64,000 bases of DNA from an uncultured Bacteroidota bacterium (GTDB taxonomy: Bacteria; Bacteroidota; Bacteroidia; Flavobacteriales; Flavobacteriaceae), in the NCBI GenBank assembly GCA_902512065.1, contig CABXHU010000003.1, positions 62,001 to 126,000 on the forward strand, written 5' to 3'. Shown here in pieces: positions 25,396 through 33,858 of this stretch. The number at the start of each line of letters is the position of its first letter. Position 1 is the stretch's first letter. The notes below the pieces were generated by a model that was not told the origin of the DNA, searched no databases, and saw only the letters and a list, made by a program, of their open reading frames with translations. The position numbers and the translations under genes were made by a program.

Positions 25396-26137
25396 TTTCA
25401 GTTGAACTTAAGCAATACTTTTTAATCTCATCTTTAGTAAGATTATCTGAATATTTTACCTGTTCTACACTAAAACCAACTGATCTAAGCCTATCATAAT
25501 AGTCCGTTCCATAAATTCTGACGTGATCGTATTGTCCAAATACTTTATTTCTTTCTTTTGGATTTTTTATTGAACTATCTTCAAATGTTTTATCTCTATT
25601 TATATCTATAGGGATTTGAAAAATACCGATTCCACCTTTTTTTAGAACCCTATATAATTCACTCATTGCTTTAATGTCGTCATCAATATGCTCAAGTACA
25701 TGATTACATAGAATAAAATCATACATATTATCTTCAAGAGGAAGATTACATATATCAGCTTTTATTTTGGCTAAAGGTGAGTTTAAATCAATTGTATCAT
25801 ATGAGATATTACTAGATTTTTTAAATATTCTATGAAAAGCAGGCTCAGGAGCAAAGTGTAATAATTTAATTTTTCTAGTAAATATTTCTGTTTCATTTTT
25901 CAAATAGAGCCATAACATTCTATGTCTTTCTAATGAATATGTTGAAGGAGATAATGCGTTTTTTCTAACCTTATTATATCCGTAGGGAATAAACTTTCTA
26001 AAACTTTTACCATCAATTGGATCAGTATATTGGTTCCCTTTTAAATATAACCTAATGAGTGGTTTCACAAGAATGCTAATTCTAGTTAATAGAGTTCTAG
26101 GGATATAGTTTAATATAAGTCTAATTATTGATTTCAT
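25373..26137 (-). CDS. Class I SAM-dependent methyltransferase (Methyltransf_11 type)
   Basis: This 254-residue protein has an N-terminal extension (about 1-90) of unclear fold and then a methyltransferase core: LLHFAPEPAF in the motif I position, DTIDLNSPLAKIKADICNLP, DFILCNHVLEHI, and ELYRVLKKGGIGIFQIP. Motif I lacks the usual GxGxG, as in methyltransferases of glycan or lipid biosynthesis clusters. The substrate is unknown. It starts three bases after map and may be cotranscribed with it. Confidence 0.82.
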   Translation of the reverse strand: MKSIIRLILNYIPRTLLTRISILVKPLIRLYLKGNQYTDPIDGKSFRKFIPYGYNKVRKNALSPSTYSLERHRMLWLYLKNETEIFTRKIKLLHFAPEPAFHRIFKKSSNISYDTIDLNSPLAKIKADICNLPLEDNMYDFILCNHVLEHIDDDIKAMSELYRVLKKGGIGIFQIPIDINRDKTFEDSSIKNPKERNKVFGQYDHVRIYGTDYYDRLRSVGFSVEQVKYSDNLTKDEIKKYCLSSTEIIPVCKK

Positions 26138-26140
26138 CGT

Positions 26141-26950
26141 TTAAAAAAAATTATGAAATTCTTTTTCTTCATCAGATTCAATCCCTAGCGCTTCATAAAT
26201 AAATTTAAAAGTAGATAGTATTTCCGGTTTGCCATCTATAATTGCAATATTGTGTTCATAATGTGCACTAGGTTTATTATCCTGGGTAGTAATTGTCCAT
26301 CCATCTTTATGATGAAATATTTTATGAGTGCCCTGATTAATCATTGGTTCAATTGCTACAACCATTCCATCTTTAAATTTTTTTCCAATACCTTTTCTCC
26401 CATAGTTTGGCATTTCAGGTTTTTCATGCATCTCCCTACCAACACCATGACCAACTAACTCCCTTACTACACCATATCCATTTTTTTCGCAATGATCTTG
26501 AATTGCAAAACCAACATCACCAACTCTATTGCCTTTTTTAAATTCTCTTATTCCTATATATAGTGATTCTTTTGTTATTTCAAGTAACCTCCTAGTTTCT
26601 TTATCTACTTCTCCTATAATAAACGTATAAGCATGATCGCCATAGAAACCATTTTTTAAAACACCACAATCTATTGAGACAATATCTCCATTTCTTAATG
26701 GTTTGTCATTTGGAATTCCATGTACTACTTGCGAGTTTGGACTTACACATAATGTATTAGGAAACCCATAAAGACCTAAAAAACCAGGAACAGCATTACT
26801 AGATCTAATAAATTCTTCAGCAATATTATCTAATTCTAATGTAGTTATTCCTTCTCTTATTTCTTTAGCAATTAATCCAAGAGTCTTTGATACAAGAAGA
26901 GCACTTTCCCTTATTTTTTTTATTTCTTCTATTTCTTTAATTATTCCCAT
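26141..26950 (-). CDS. map: Type I methionine aminopeptidase
   Basis: Map removes the initiator methionine from nascent proteins. The 269 residues carry the full set of metal ligands: Asp in SIDCG, Asp in YGDHAYTF, His in GHGVGREMH, Glu in VAIEPMI and Glu in YEHNIAI. The substrate-binding His lies in VVHGIPN. The protein continues about 20 residues past the usual end, with an acidic tail (SDEEKEF), as in other Bacteroidetes. It follows gpmI by 5 bases. Confidence 0.97.
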   Translation of the reverse strand: MGIIKEIEEIKKIRESALLVSKTLGLIAKEIREGITTLELDNIAEEFIRSSNAVPGFLGLYGFPNTLCVSPNSQVVHGIPNDKPLRNGDIVSIDCGVLKNGFYGDHAYTFIIGEVDKETRRLLEITKESLYIGIREFKKGNRVGDVGFAIQDHCEKNGYGVVRELVGHGVGREMHEKPEMPNYGRKGIGKKFKDGMVVAIEPMINQGTHKIFHHKDGWTITTQDNKPSAHYEHNIAIIDGKPEILSTFKFIYEALGIESDEEKEFHNFF

Positions 26951-26955
26951 AAAAA

Positions 26956-28473
26956 TTAATTCAAAAGAGATTTTTCTGTCATTTCTTTAGGAATTTCAAT
27001 CCCTATTAACTCCAAAATCGTTGGAGCAATATTTGCAAGAATTCCGTTATTTATATGATTTAAATCTTTGTCTATTAAAATTATTGGAACTAAATTCTTG
27101 GTATGTGCAGTATTTGGAGTGCCATCAGAGTTTGTCATTATTTCACAATTTCCGTGATCTGCTATTAATATAACAGTATAGTTGTTACTTATAGAATTAT
27201 TTACAATTTCTTTCACACATTTATCAATAGCCTCACATGCTTTTATTGCTGCGCTCATAACTCCTGTATGTCCAACCATATCACCATTAGCAAGATTTAA
27301 GCAGATGAAATCATGTGATTGATTTCTGATTTCTTTAACTAATGTTTCTGTAACTAAAAACGCACTCATTTCAGGTTTTAAATCATATGTAGCAACTTTA
27401 GGAGAGTCTTTAAGTATTCTTTTTTCACCAATAAATGGTTTTTCTCTACCCCCTGAAAAGAAAAATGTAACATGAGGGTATTTTTCAGTTTCAGATATTC
27501 TAAGTTGTTTCTTATTATTATTTTCTAATACTTCTCCTAATGTGTTTTTAATATTTTCATTTTCATATATAACTTTAATATTTGAAAAGGAAGTATCATA
27601 ATTAGTCATTGTTACAAAATATAGATTCAAGTCAATGGTTTTAAATTCAGAAAAAGATTTTTGACTCAATGCTTGGGTAATTTGTCTTCCTCGATCTGTT
27701 CTAAAATTAAAAAAGACAACTACATCTTCTTTTTTTATCATTCCAACAGGCTCTAAGGATTCATTAACTTTAATTATAGGTTTTAAAAATTCATCCGTGT
27801 AATTATTAGAATAATTTAAATGTATTTCTTTAGTAATATTTTTTGTTTTAACTCCTTGACCATTAATTATAGCATCATATGCTAATTTTGTTCTTTCCCA
27901 TCGATTATCTCTATCCATTGCATAGTATCTTCCAGTTACAGAAGCTAAATGTGTTTTTTTATCATTGATAAAATTTTCAAGTTTTTTAATATCATTATAA
28001 CTAGATTTTGGATCTACATCTCTTCCATCTGTAAATGCATGTACATATGATTTTAAATTATGTTTTGATGCTAATTTTATTAACTCATATAAATGATTTG
28101 TATGTGAATGTACACCTCCATCACTAACTAGACCTATAAAATGAACTGTCTTATTATTTTCTTTAGCATATTTAAATGAATCAAGTATGATTGTATTTTT
28201 TTCAAACTCCTTATTTTTAATTGATTTGTTGATTTTATCGAGTTCTTGAGGAACAATTCTACCTGCACCAAGATTTAAATGACCAACTTCACTGTTTCCC
28301 ATTTGACCATCTGGCAGGCCAACACTAATCCCATCGGTTTTTAAATTACCATTTGGGTATTTTTTATATAAGTTGTCAATAAATGGTGTATTTGCCCTAT
28401 CAATAGCAGAAATATTGGGGTCATTTGATTTACCCCATCCATCTAAAATCATTAGAATAACCTTTTTATCCAT
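26956..28473 (-). CDS. gpmI: 2,3-bisphosphoglycerate-independent phosphoglycerate mutase
   Basis: GpmI interconverts 3- and 2-phosphoglycerate in glycolysis with two Mn ions. The 505 residues match the family. The first metal site is MILDGWG, the phospho-serine nucleophile is in GQMGNSEVGHLNLGAGR, and HAFTDGRDVDP, NFRTDRGRQIT, NGDMVGHTG and ADHGNCE complete the active site. It is the first gene of a minus-strand unit that continues with map and a methyltransferase. Confidence 0.97.
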   Translation of the reverse strand: MDKKVILMILDGWGKSNDPNISAIDRANTPFIDNLYKKYPNGNLKTDGISVGLPDGQMGNSEVGHLNLGAGRIVPQELDKINKSIKNKEFEKNTIILDSFKYAKENNKTVHFIGLVSDGGVHSHTNHLYELIKLASKHNLKSYVHAFTDGRDVDPKSSYNDIKKLENFINDKKTHLASVTGRYYAMDRDNRWERTKLAYDAIINGQGVKTKNITKEIHLNYSNNYTDEFLKPIIKVNESLEPVGMIKKEDVVVFFNFRTDRGRQITQALSQKSFSEFKTIDLNLYFVTMTNYDTSFSNIKVIYENENIKNTLGEVLENNNKKQLRISETEKYPHVTFFFSGGREKPFIGEKRILKDSPKVATYDLKPEMSAFLVTETLVKEIRNQSHDFICLNLANGDMVGHTGVMSAAIKACEAIDKCVKEIVNNSISNNYTVILIADHGNCEIMTNSDGTPNTAHTKNLVPIILIDKDLNHINNGILANIAPTILELIGIEIPKEMTEKSLLN

Positions 28474-28491
28474 AGAACTCTAAAATAAGTT

Positions 28492-28499
28492 CAAAGATA
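28492..28499 (-). promoter_or_regulatory. Bacteroidetes -7 box for gpmI
   Basis: On the minus strand this is TATCTTTG, matching TAnnTTTG, with 18 bases between it and the gpmI ATG. Confidence 0.5.
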
Positions 28500-28512
28500 A
28501 AATAAATCCCAC

Positions 28513-29223
28513 CTAATTGAGAAGTTTATTTAAATTAAACTTAGGTTCTATTTCAAATGAATCCTGATCTTTTTTAAAAATTCTTGCTGTCTTTGATCCT
28601 CTTAAAATTATATTATTTTCATCTACTTCAAGATAACTTCCCTCTCTAAGACCTATTACTATTTGATTGTTAAACTGATGAAATTCTTTTATTCTTGTTT
28701 CTCTACTTTCTCCCATATGTGTACTATCTTTAATAGGATCTAAATAATGAGGATTAATATTAAATGGCACTAGGTTTAGGCTATTAAAGGTAGAAGGATG
28801 TATAATAGGCATATCATTAGTTGTCCCAATAGTTATTCCACAGACATTAGAACCTGCACTAGTCCCTAAGAATGGTGTGCCAGAATTTACTTTTTTAGTG
28901 ATTTCTTCAGATATGTTATATTTCAGAATTTTATCTAGAAGTAAAAATGAATTTCCACCACCAATAAAAATACCATCACATAAATTAATAGCTTCAGTTG
29001 GATTATCATAATTATCAATTTCTACAATACTTAAATTTATTTTATTGAATGTGTCTGACACAAGGCGTGTATAGGCTTTATGGGAAATACCATTAGGTCT
29101 TGCATAAGGAATAAATAATATATTCTTAGAATTATGGAAAAGGCTTTCAATTACTGAAAATAAATACTCTAAGTAATTACTTCCAAAAATGGTAGAAGTA
29201 CTTGCCAAAATCATTTTTTTCAT
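28513..29223 (-). CDS. pepE: Dipeptidase E-like peptidase (family S51)
   Basis: PepE hydrolyses dipeptides with N-terminal aspartate. The ATG at 29223 gives 236 residues (MKKMILASTST); an in-frame TTG at 29235 is less likely. The nucleophile serine is in GTSAGSNV, preceded by DGIFIGGGNSFLL, and followed by the family segments NINPHYLD, GESRETRIKEFH and IGLREGSYLEV. It is a cytosolic enzyme with no signal peptide. The gene is divergent from tatA with 53 bases between starts. Confidence 0.92.
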   Translation of the reverse strand: MKKMILASTSTIFGSNYLEYLFSVIESLFHNSKNILFIPYARPNGISHKAYTRLVSDTFNKINLSIVEIDNYDNPTEAINLCDGIFIGGGNSFLLLDKILKYNISEEITKKVNSGTPFLGTSAGSNVCGITIGTTNDMPIIHPSTFNSLNLVPFNINPHYLDPIKDSTHMGESRETRIKEFHQFNNQIVIGLREGSYLEVDENNIILRGSKTARIFKKDQDSFEIEPKFNLNKLLN

Positions 29224-29264
29224 AAAAAAATCCAACTAAGTTTAGTACAAATAAACTTACTCAT

Positions 29265-29272
29265 TATATTTG
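29265..29272 (+). promoter_or_regulatory. Bacteroidetes -7 box abutting tatA
   Basis: TATATTTG ends only four bases before the tatA ATG at 29277. Transcription would start at or near the A of the ATG, giving a leaderless message. Confidence 0.45.
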
Positions 29273-29276
29273 TATA

Positions 29277-29555
29277 ATGCTATTAAACAATTTTATTTTA
29301 TTTATTAGTGGAGCAGAGATAGGTATTATAATATTTATTGCTGTCCTTGTTATGGGTACAGATAAAATACCAGATTTTGCAAGATCTTTAGGTAAGGGAA
29401 TTAATGAAATTAAACATGCTACTAATGAAATAAAGAGTGAAATCAAAAAATCTTCTTCAGAAATAGATGGGAAAACCTCTGATATCAAAAATGAAATTGA
29501 TAAAGTAAAAGATGATATAGAAAATATTTCATCTTCAATAAAGAGAGATCTATAG
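29277..29555 (+). CDS. tatA: Twin-arginine translocase subunit TatA/TatB type
   Basis: TatA forms the protein-conducting part of the Tat pathway for folded proteins. The 92 residues begin with one membrane helix (about 11-27, ISGAEIGIIIFIAVLVMG), followed by the hinge DKIPDFARSLGKG of an amphipathic helix and a long charged coiled tail (NEIKHATNEIKSEIKK onward). The Phe-Ala-Arg hinge and GKG match the family. A -7 promoter box lies four bases upstream of the start codon. No tatC is in the window. The gene ends three bases before the convergent O-methyltransferase stop. Confidence 0.9.
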   Translation: MLLNNFILFISGAEIGIIIFIAVLVMGTDKIPDFARSLGKGINEIKHATNEIKSEIKKSSSEIDGKTSDIKNEIDKVKDDIENISSSIKRDL

Positions 29556-29557
29556 TT

Positions 29558-30199
29558 TTATTTTTTTCTACTTATACTTATTCCATCTCTAATGGGAAGC
29601 ATAATGGTTTCCATATCCGATCTTTGATTTAGTATTTTATTGAAATTATCTATTTCTTTTGTGCTTAAATCATCATCCTCTATAGGCAATGTTACTTTTT
29701 CACTCCATAGTACATTATCAGTAATTATAACTCCATTGGTGTTTAGTTTGTTTACTAATATTTCTAAATATTTTACATAATTTTCCTTATCTGCATCTAA
29801 AAAAATTAAATCAAATTCTATGTTTATACTTTCAATTAATTCCAATGCATTTCCGAGATGCTGAAAAATTCTATTTCCATAGGTGGATCTATTGAAATAT
29901 TTTCTTTGAAAATCAAATAATTCTTCATTTATATCTATTGTATGTATTTCTCCATCATTTTTCATTCCTTCAGCTAGACACAGTGTGGAATAACCTGTAT
30001 ATGTTCCAATTTCAAGAATATACTTTGGTTGTATCAATTTTGAAACCATACTTAATATTCTTCCTTGATAACTACTGCTGAGCATTCTTGGATATAGGAT
30101 TTTTAATTTAGTTTCTCTTGAAAGCTCTTTAAGTAGATCAGATTCCTTATTAGAGTGAGTTCTTATATAATCATTTAATTTTTCACTTATAAAATTCAT
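29558..30199 (-). CDS. O-methyltransferase (catechol/caffeoyl-CoA type)
   Basis: The 213-residue protein is a Methyltransf_3 family class I methyltransferase. Motif I is LEIGTYTGYSTLCLAEGM, followed by IHTIDINEE, the metal-binding aspartate in DLIFLDADKENYV, and GVIITDNVLWSEKV. Enzymes of this type methylate catechol-like hydroxyls or tRNA hydroxyuridine (TrmR); which applies here is open. It lies 9 bases after msrA on the same strand. Confidence 0.9.
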   Translation of the reverse strand: MNFISEKLNDYIRTHSNKESDLLKELSRETKLKILYPRMLSSSYQGRILSMVSKLIQPKYILEIGTYTGYSTLCLAEGMKNDGEIHTIDINEELFDFQRKYFNRSTYGNRIFQHLGNALELIESINIEFDLIFLDADKENYVKYLEILVNKLNTNGVIITDNVLWSEKVTLPIEDDDLSTKEIDNFNKILNQRSDMETIMLPIRDGISISRKK

Positions 30200-30208
30200 T
30201 TAGATATA

Positions 30209-30865
30209 TTATTTATTTTTTATTAAGTGATTAAATTGATTGCTAAACTTTTCAAATCTTGGATTGGATACTTTTATTATATAGATATTGTTCTTATTAT
30301 TCTTTTTAAAATCTTGATGATAATCTTCTCCAATCCAAAACTTTTGAAAGGGATATAGTTCAGCAGCTACCTTCAAGGAGAATTCTTTTTTTAGATATAA
30401 AATTTTATTTTTTGCAATCATCATCTCTTGTTTATTTTGGAAAAATATAATTGATCTATATTGAGATCCACTATCTGGACCTTGACCATTAATTTGTTCA
30501 ATATTTTGAGACCCAAAATAAACATCAACTAAATCACTAAAATTAATAATCTTGGGATTGTAAATTACTTCTATTGTCTCAGCATGTCCAGTTGTCTCAG
30601 TATTTACAAGTTTATACGTTGGATTCTCTGTAAAACCTCCAGAATATCCGCTATTTACTTCTATTACACCTTTTAGGCTTTCATATATTGCTTCAACACA
30701 CCAAAAACATCCACTTGCAAAATATGCTTTGTGAATTTCATCAGCATTCACTTCAACAGGTTCAAGATTTTTAATATGATTGAGTTGTTCAATATAGTTT
30801 TGTGCACTACTATAATTATAATAGAGAAAAAGAATTAAACATAATTTAATTGGAAGTGATTTCAT
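30209..30865 (-). CDS. msrA: Exported peptide methionine-S-sulfoxide reductase
   Basis: MsrA reduces the S form of methionine sulfoxide in oxidised proteins. The 218 residues start with a signal peptide (about 1-22), so this copy acts in the envelope. The catalytic site is SGCFWCVEAIYESLKG with Cys53, followed by VNSGYSGG, TGHAETIEVIYNP, GPDSGSQYRSIIF and HQDFKKN. The C-terminal tail past residue 195 lacks a resolving cysteine; C56 in the same motif is the only other cysteine close by. It could draw electrons from TlpA-like thioredoxins. Confidence 0.95.
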   Translation of the reverse strand: MKSLPIKLCLILFLYYNYSSAQNYIEQLNHIKNLEPVEVNADEIHKAYFASGCFWCVEAIYESLKGVIEVNSGYSGGFTENPTYKLVNTETTGHAETIEVIYNPKIINFSDLVDVYFGSQNIEQINGQGPDSGSQYRSIIFFQNKQEMMIAKNKILYLKKEFSLKVAAELYPFQKFWIGEDYHQDFKKNNKNNIYIIKVSNPRFEKFSNQFNHLIKNK

Positions 30866-30870
30866 TCTAT

Positions 30871-30904
30871 AAAAAAAGCTCCTAAATATAGAAGCTTTTT
30901 TTTT
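30871..30904 (-). terminator. Probable weak terminator between the DUF164-family gene and msrA
   Basis: AAAAAAAGCT (30871-30880) pairs with AGCTTTTTTT (30893-30902) around a 12-base loop, with T tracts on both strands. It lies 25 bases after the stop of the minus-strand gene at 30929 and just before the msrA start. The stem has only two G-C pairs. Confidence 0.45.
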
Positions 30905-30928
30905 ATTTTAATAGTTTAGAAGATGTTT

Positions 30929-31708
30929 TTACATTTTAGAAAATAACTTCTCCATTTTATTTTTTTGTTCAGTTGCAAGAACTTCATCAACTAAAATTCT
31001 TCCACTGTGTTCATCAGTTATAATTTTTTTTCTTGAAGCAATTTCCATTTGAATCTGTGGAGGGATAGTAAAGAATGATCCGCCAGCTGCACCTCTTTCA
31101 ATTGGTACTATTGCAAGTCCATTTTTCACACTTGCTCTAATTCTAGTATATGCAAAAACTAATCTATCTTCAATACGTTTCTTATAATCATCCGATTTTT
31201 TTAGTAAGACTGTTTCTTCTTTTTCAGTTTCCTTTAGTATTTTATCTAATTCACTTTTTTTATGCTTCAGATGTTTGTTTTTTTCTGAAGTAATTGATTT
31301 TATTTCATCAATAGATTCATTTTTTTGTTCAATTTGAACCTTATATTCGTTAATATTTTTTTCAGCTAATTGAATTTCAAGCTGCTGAAATTCAGTTTCT
31401 TTTGTAAGTGAATCAAATTCTCTGTTGTTTCTTACATTTTTCTGTTGCTCAGTATATTTTTTTATTAATGTTTTTGCCTCAGCAATTAGATTCTTTTTAA
31501 TTGATATTTGGGCATTAATTTCTTCAAGACCTTGTTCAAATTTTTCAATTCTCATTTTTAAGCCTTCAATTTCATCTTCTAAATCCCTAACTTCCAATGG
31601 AAGCTCACCTCTAATATCTCTAATCTTGTCTATTCTAGAATCAATTAATTGTACATTATAAAGAGATCTTAACTTGTCTTCTACTGTTATTTCTTTCTTT
31701 TTAGCCAT
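30929..31708 (-). CDS. Coiled-coil protein of the C4-type zinc ribbon (DUF164) family, cysteines lost
   Basis: The 259 residues consist of a long coiled coil (about 10-185) followed by a C-terminal domain that matches the zf-RING_7 zinc ribbon in all but its metal ligands. Where family members have CGGC and CEHC, this one reads AGGS (208-211) and DEHS (232-235); the protein contains no cysteine at all. The scaffold around the sites is kept: PIERGAAGGSFFTIPPQ and ITDEHSGRILVD. The fold may therefore stand without zinc. It lies directly after the Nif3 gene, the usual partner in many bacteria. Function unknown. Confidence 0.85.
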   Translation of the reverse strand: MAKKKEITVEDKLRSLYNVQLIDSRIDKIRDIRGELPLEVRDLEDEIEGLKMRIEKFEQGLEEINAQISIKKNLIAEAKTLIKKYTEQQKNVRNNREFDSLTKETEFQQLEIQLAEKNINEYKVQIEQKNESIDEIKSITSEKNKHLKHKKSELDKILKETEKEETVLLKKSDDYKKRIEDRLVFAYTRIRASVKNGLAIVPIERGAAGGSFFTIPPQIQMEIASRKKIITDEHSGRILVDEVLATEQKNKMEKLFSKM

Positions 31709-32803
31709 TTAATTATACATTATTGGATTAGTATTTGTTTTTGATAAAACGATCGCAAAATTAGGGATTTTTTTCTTAAGTATATCATACATTAATTTTT
31801 TTGTGTATTGTTCACTTTCGTAATGTCCAATATCAACTAAAAGAATCTTATTTTCTGCTCTAAAATAATCGTGATACTTCAGATCTGATGTTACAAATGC
31901 ATCTGCACCGCTACTAATTGCATTTTCAATAGCAAAACTTCCTGATCCACCTAATACAGCTATAGTATTTATTTTATTGCCTAATTTTCTTGAGTGTTTA
32001 ATTGATTTGGATTTCATTTTAGTTTTTAAAAAACTTAGAAACTTATTTTCAGTCATTGGTTTGTTTAACTCACCTATCATACCCATTCCTATATTTTGAT
32101 TAAAATTATCTAGGGTGATAATTTCATATGCAATTTCTTCATAAGGATGGTTCTGTTTTAATGCACTAATTATTTTTTTCTCAAGATGTTTTAGAAATGT
32201 TATATTAACACATACTTCTTCTGTTTCAGTATAATGAAGTTTATTTCCAATTTTTGGATTTGAATTTTTATTTCCTTTAAATGAGCCTATTCCATTATAA
32301 GAAAAGCTACAATTATCATATTTGCCTAATGAACCCCCTCCAATTTTAAATATTTCTGATTTTAATTTAGCTACATTTTTAGATGGAATGTATGTTGTTA
32401 GCTTTTTTATAGTTTCTTTTTTTGGTATTAAAATTCTATAATTTTTAATCTCCAATTTTTGACATATTGTATTATTAACCCCATTTATTGAATTATCGAG
32501 TGAAGTATGCAGGGCTACTATTGATATATTGTTTTTAATTGCTTTGTGTATTACTCTTTCAACATATGTTTTTGTGGTTATGCTTTTTATTTCATTGAAA
32601 ATAATTGGGTGAAAGCTTACAATAAGATTGCACTTTGATTTTATTGCCTCTTCAACTACTGATTCAGTAGAGTCAAGAGTAACTAATATACCTTTTACTT
32701 TTTGATTATACTCTCCTATTATTAGGCCTACATTATCAAATTCTTCAGCATAGCATAAAGGGGCAAATTCATCTAAATAGTCTATTACATCTTTGACAAT
32801 CAT
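31709..32803 (-). CDS. Nif3-like dinuclear metal-centre protein
   Basis: Nif3/YqfO proteins form hexameric toroids with a dinuclear metal centre; annotations as GTP cyclohydrolase I type 2 are common but the biological role is unsettled. The 364 residues contain YAEEFDNVGLIIGE, the metal-binding IVSFHPIIFNEI and ALHTSLDNSINGVN, the family insert (about 125-240), and the second half with AVLGGSGSFAIENAI, ADAFVTSDLKYHD and LLVDIGHYESE. The stop abuts the following DUF164-family start, indicating an operon. Confidence 0.93.
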   Translation of the reverse strand: MIVKDVIDYLDEFAPLCYAEEFDNVGLIIGEYNQKVKGILVTLDSTESVVEEAIKSKCNLIVSFHPIIFNEIKSITTKTYVERVIHKAIKNNISIVALHTSLDNSINGVNNTICQKLEIKNYRILIPKKETIKKLTTYIPSKNVAKLKSEIFKIGGGSLGKYDNCSFSYNGIGSFKGNKNSNPKIGNKLHYTETEEVCVNITFLKHLEKKIISALKQNHPYEEIAYEIITLDNFNQNIGMGMIGELNKPMTENKFLSFLKTKMKSKSIKHSRKLGNKINTIAVLGGSGSFAIENAISSGADAFVTSDLKYHDYFRAENKILLVDIGHYESEQYTKKLMYDILKKKIPNFAIVLSKTNTNPIMYN

Positions 32804-32819
32804 ATATTTTTATTTTTTT

Positions 32820-32827
32820 CAAAGATA
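32820..32827 (-). promoter_or_regulatory. Bacteroidetes -7 box for the Nif3 gene
   Basis: On the minus strand this is TATCTTTG, with 16 bases between it and the ATG at 32803. Confidence 0.5.
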
Positions 32828-32846
32828 AATAATTACTTTAGTTGCT

Positions 32847-33845
32847 ATGAAATTGATAAAAAAAATTTTGTTTTGGAAATTAAGTATCCAATTTTCGTTG
32901 GTTACATCAATAAGGAATTTTATATATAACATTGGAGTAATAAAATCGCGCCAATTTAATCTTCCAATAATTTCTGTTGGGAATCTAGCTCTAGGGGGTT
33001 CAGGAAAGACTCCAACAATTGAATATTTAATAAGGTTGTTATCTAAAAATTACAAAATTGCTGTATTAAGTAGGGGGTATGGTCGAAAATCAAACGGGTT
33101 CATTATAGCTGATTCTAACTCAGATACTAATTTAATAGGAGATGAGCCAATGCAGTATTATAGAAAATTTAAAAACATTACTATATCAGTAGATTCTAAT
33201 AGAGTAAGAGGAATTAATAAGTTAATTAAATTAAATTCAAAACCTGAAATCATTTTATTAGATGATGCTTACCAGCATAGGAGAGTAAAACCTGGAATGT
33301 CAATATTATTAACAAAGTTTAATGATTTATATTCAGATGACAATATTTTCCCTTTAGGCAATTTGAGAGAATCAAAAAGTAATGCAAACAGGGCTAACAT
33401 TATAATTGTAACAAAATGTGATAAGAACATAAGTAAAGATCAAAAAAGGCATATAATTCAAAAACTTAATATTGGTGATAATCAAAAAATTTATTTTAGT
33501 TCTATCAAGTATTCTAAAATGTTATATGATAAAGAAAGCTCAAAACTATTAAGTGAATTTAAAAATATAAAATTTACTCTTGTTACAGGAATTGCAAATA
33601 GCTCTCATATGGTTAATTATTTAAAAGATAATGACTTTAATTTCAACCATTTGTCATTTAAGGATCACCATAATTATTCAGATTCAGATATAAGTAATAT
33701 AAATAATAATGAGATAGTTATTACCACTGAAAAGGACTATGTTAAGCTATATTCAAGAGTTACAACTAAATTATTCTATTTACCTATAGAATTTCTTATT
33801 CATAATGAAGAAGAATTTAATAATCAGATATTAAATTCTATTTAA
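32847..33845 (+). CDS. lpxK: Tetraacyldisaccharide 4'-kinase
   Basis: LpxK phosphorylates the 4' position of the lipid A disaccharide at the inner membrane, so the organism makes lipopolysaccharide or a related lipid A. The 332 residues have an N-terminal membrane-associated helix, the P-loop ISVGNLALGGSGKTPT, the segment AVLSRGYGRKSNGF, GDEPMQYYRKF, and LLDDAYQHRRVKPG with the catalytic aspartates. FPLGNLRESKS and the late HHNYSDSDI are also family-typical. It faces the convergent lipA gene across 13 bases. Confidence 0.95.
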   Translation: MKLIKKILFWKLSIQFSLVTSIRNFIYNIGVIKSRQFNLPIISVGNLALGGSGKTPTIEYLIRLLSKNYKIAVLSRGYGRKSNGFIIADSNSDTNLIGDEPMQYYRKFKNITISVDSNRVRGINKLIKLNSKPEIILLDDAYQHRRVKPGMSILLTKFNDLYSDDNIFPLGNLRESKSNANRANIIIVTKCDKNISKDQKRHIIQKLNIGDNQKIYFSSIKYSKMLYDKESSKLLSEFKNIKFTLVTGIANSSHMVNYLKDNDFNFNHLSFKDHHNYSDSDISNINNNEIVITTEKDYVKLYSRVTTKLFYLPIEFLIHNEEEFNNQILNSI

Positions 33846-33858
33846 GAATAAATTCTTA

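Noticed and set aside
33843-33858. Inverted repeat TAAGAAT/ATTCTTA between lpxK and lipA
   Set aside because: The loop would be two bases and there is no T tract, so it is too weak to call as a terminator.
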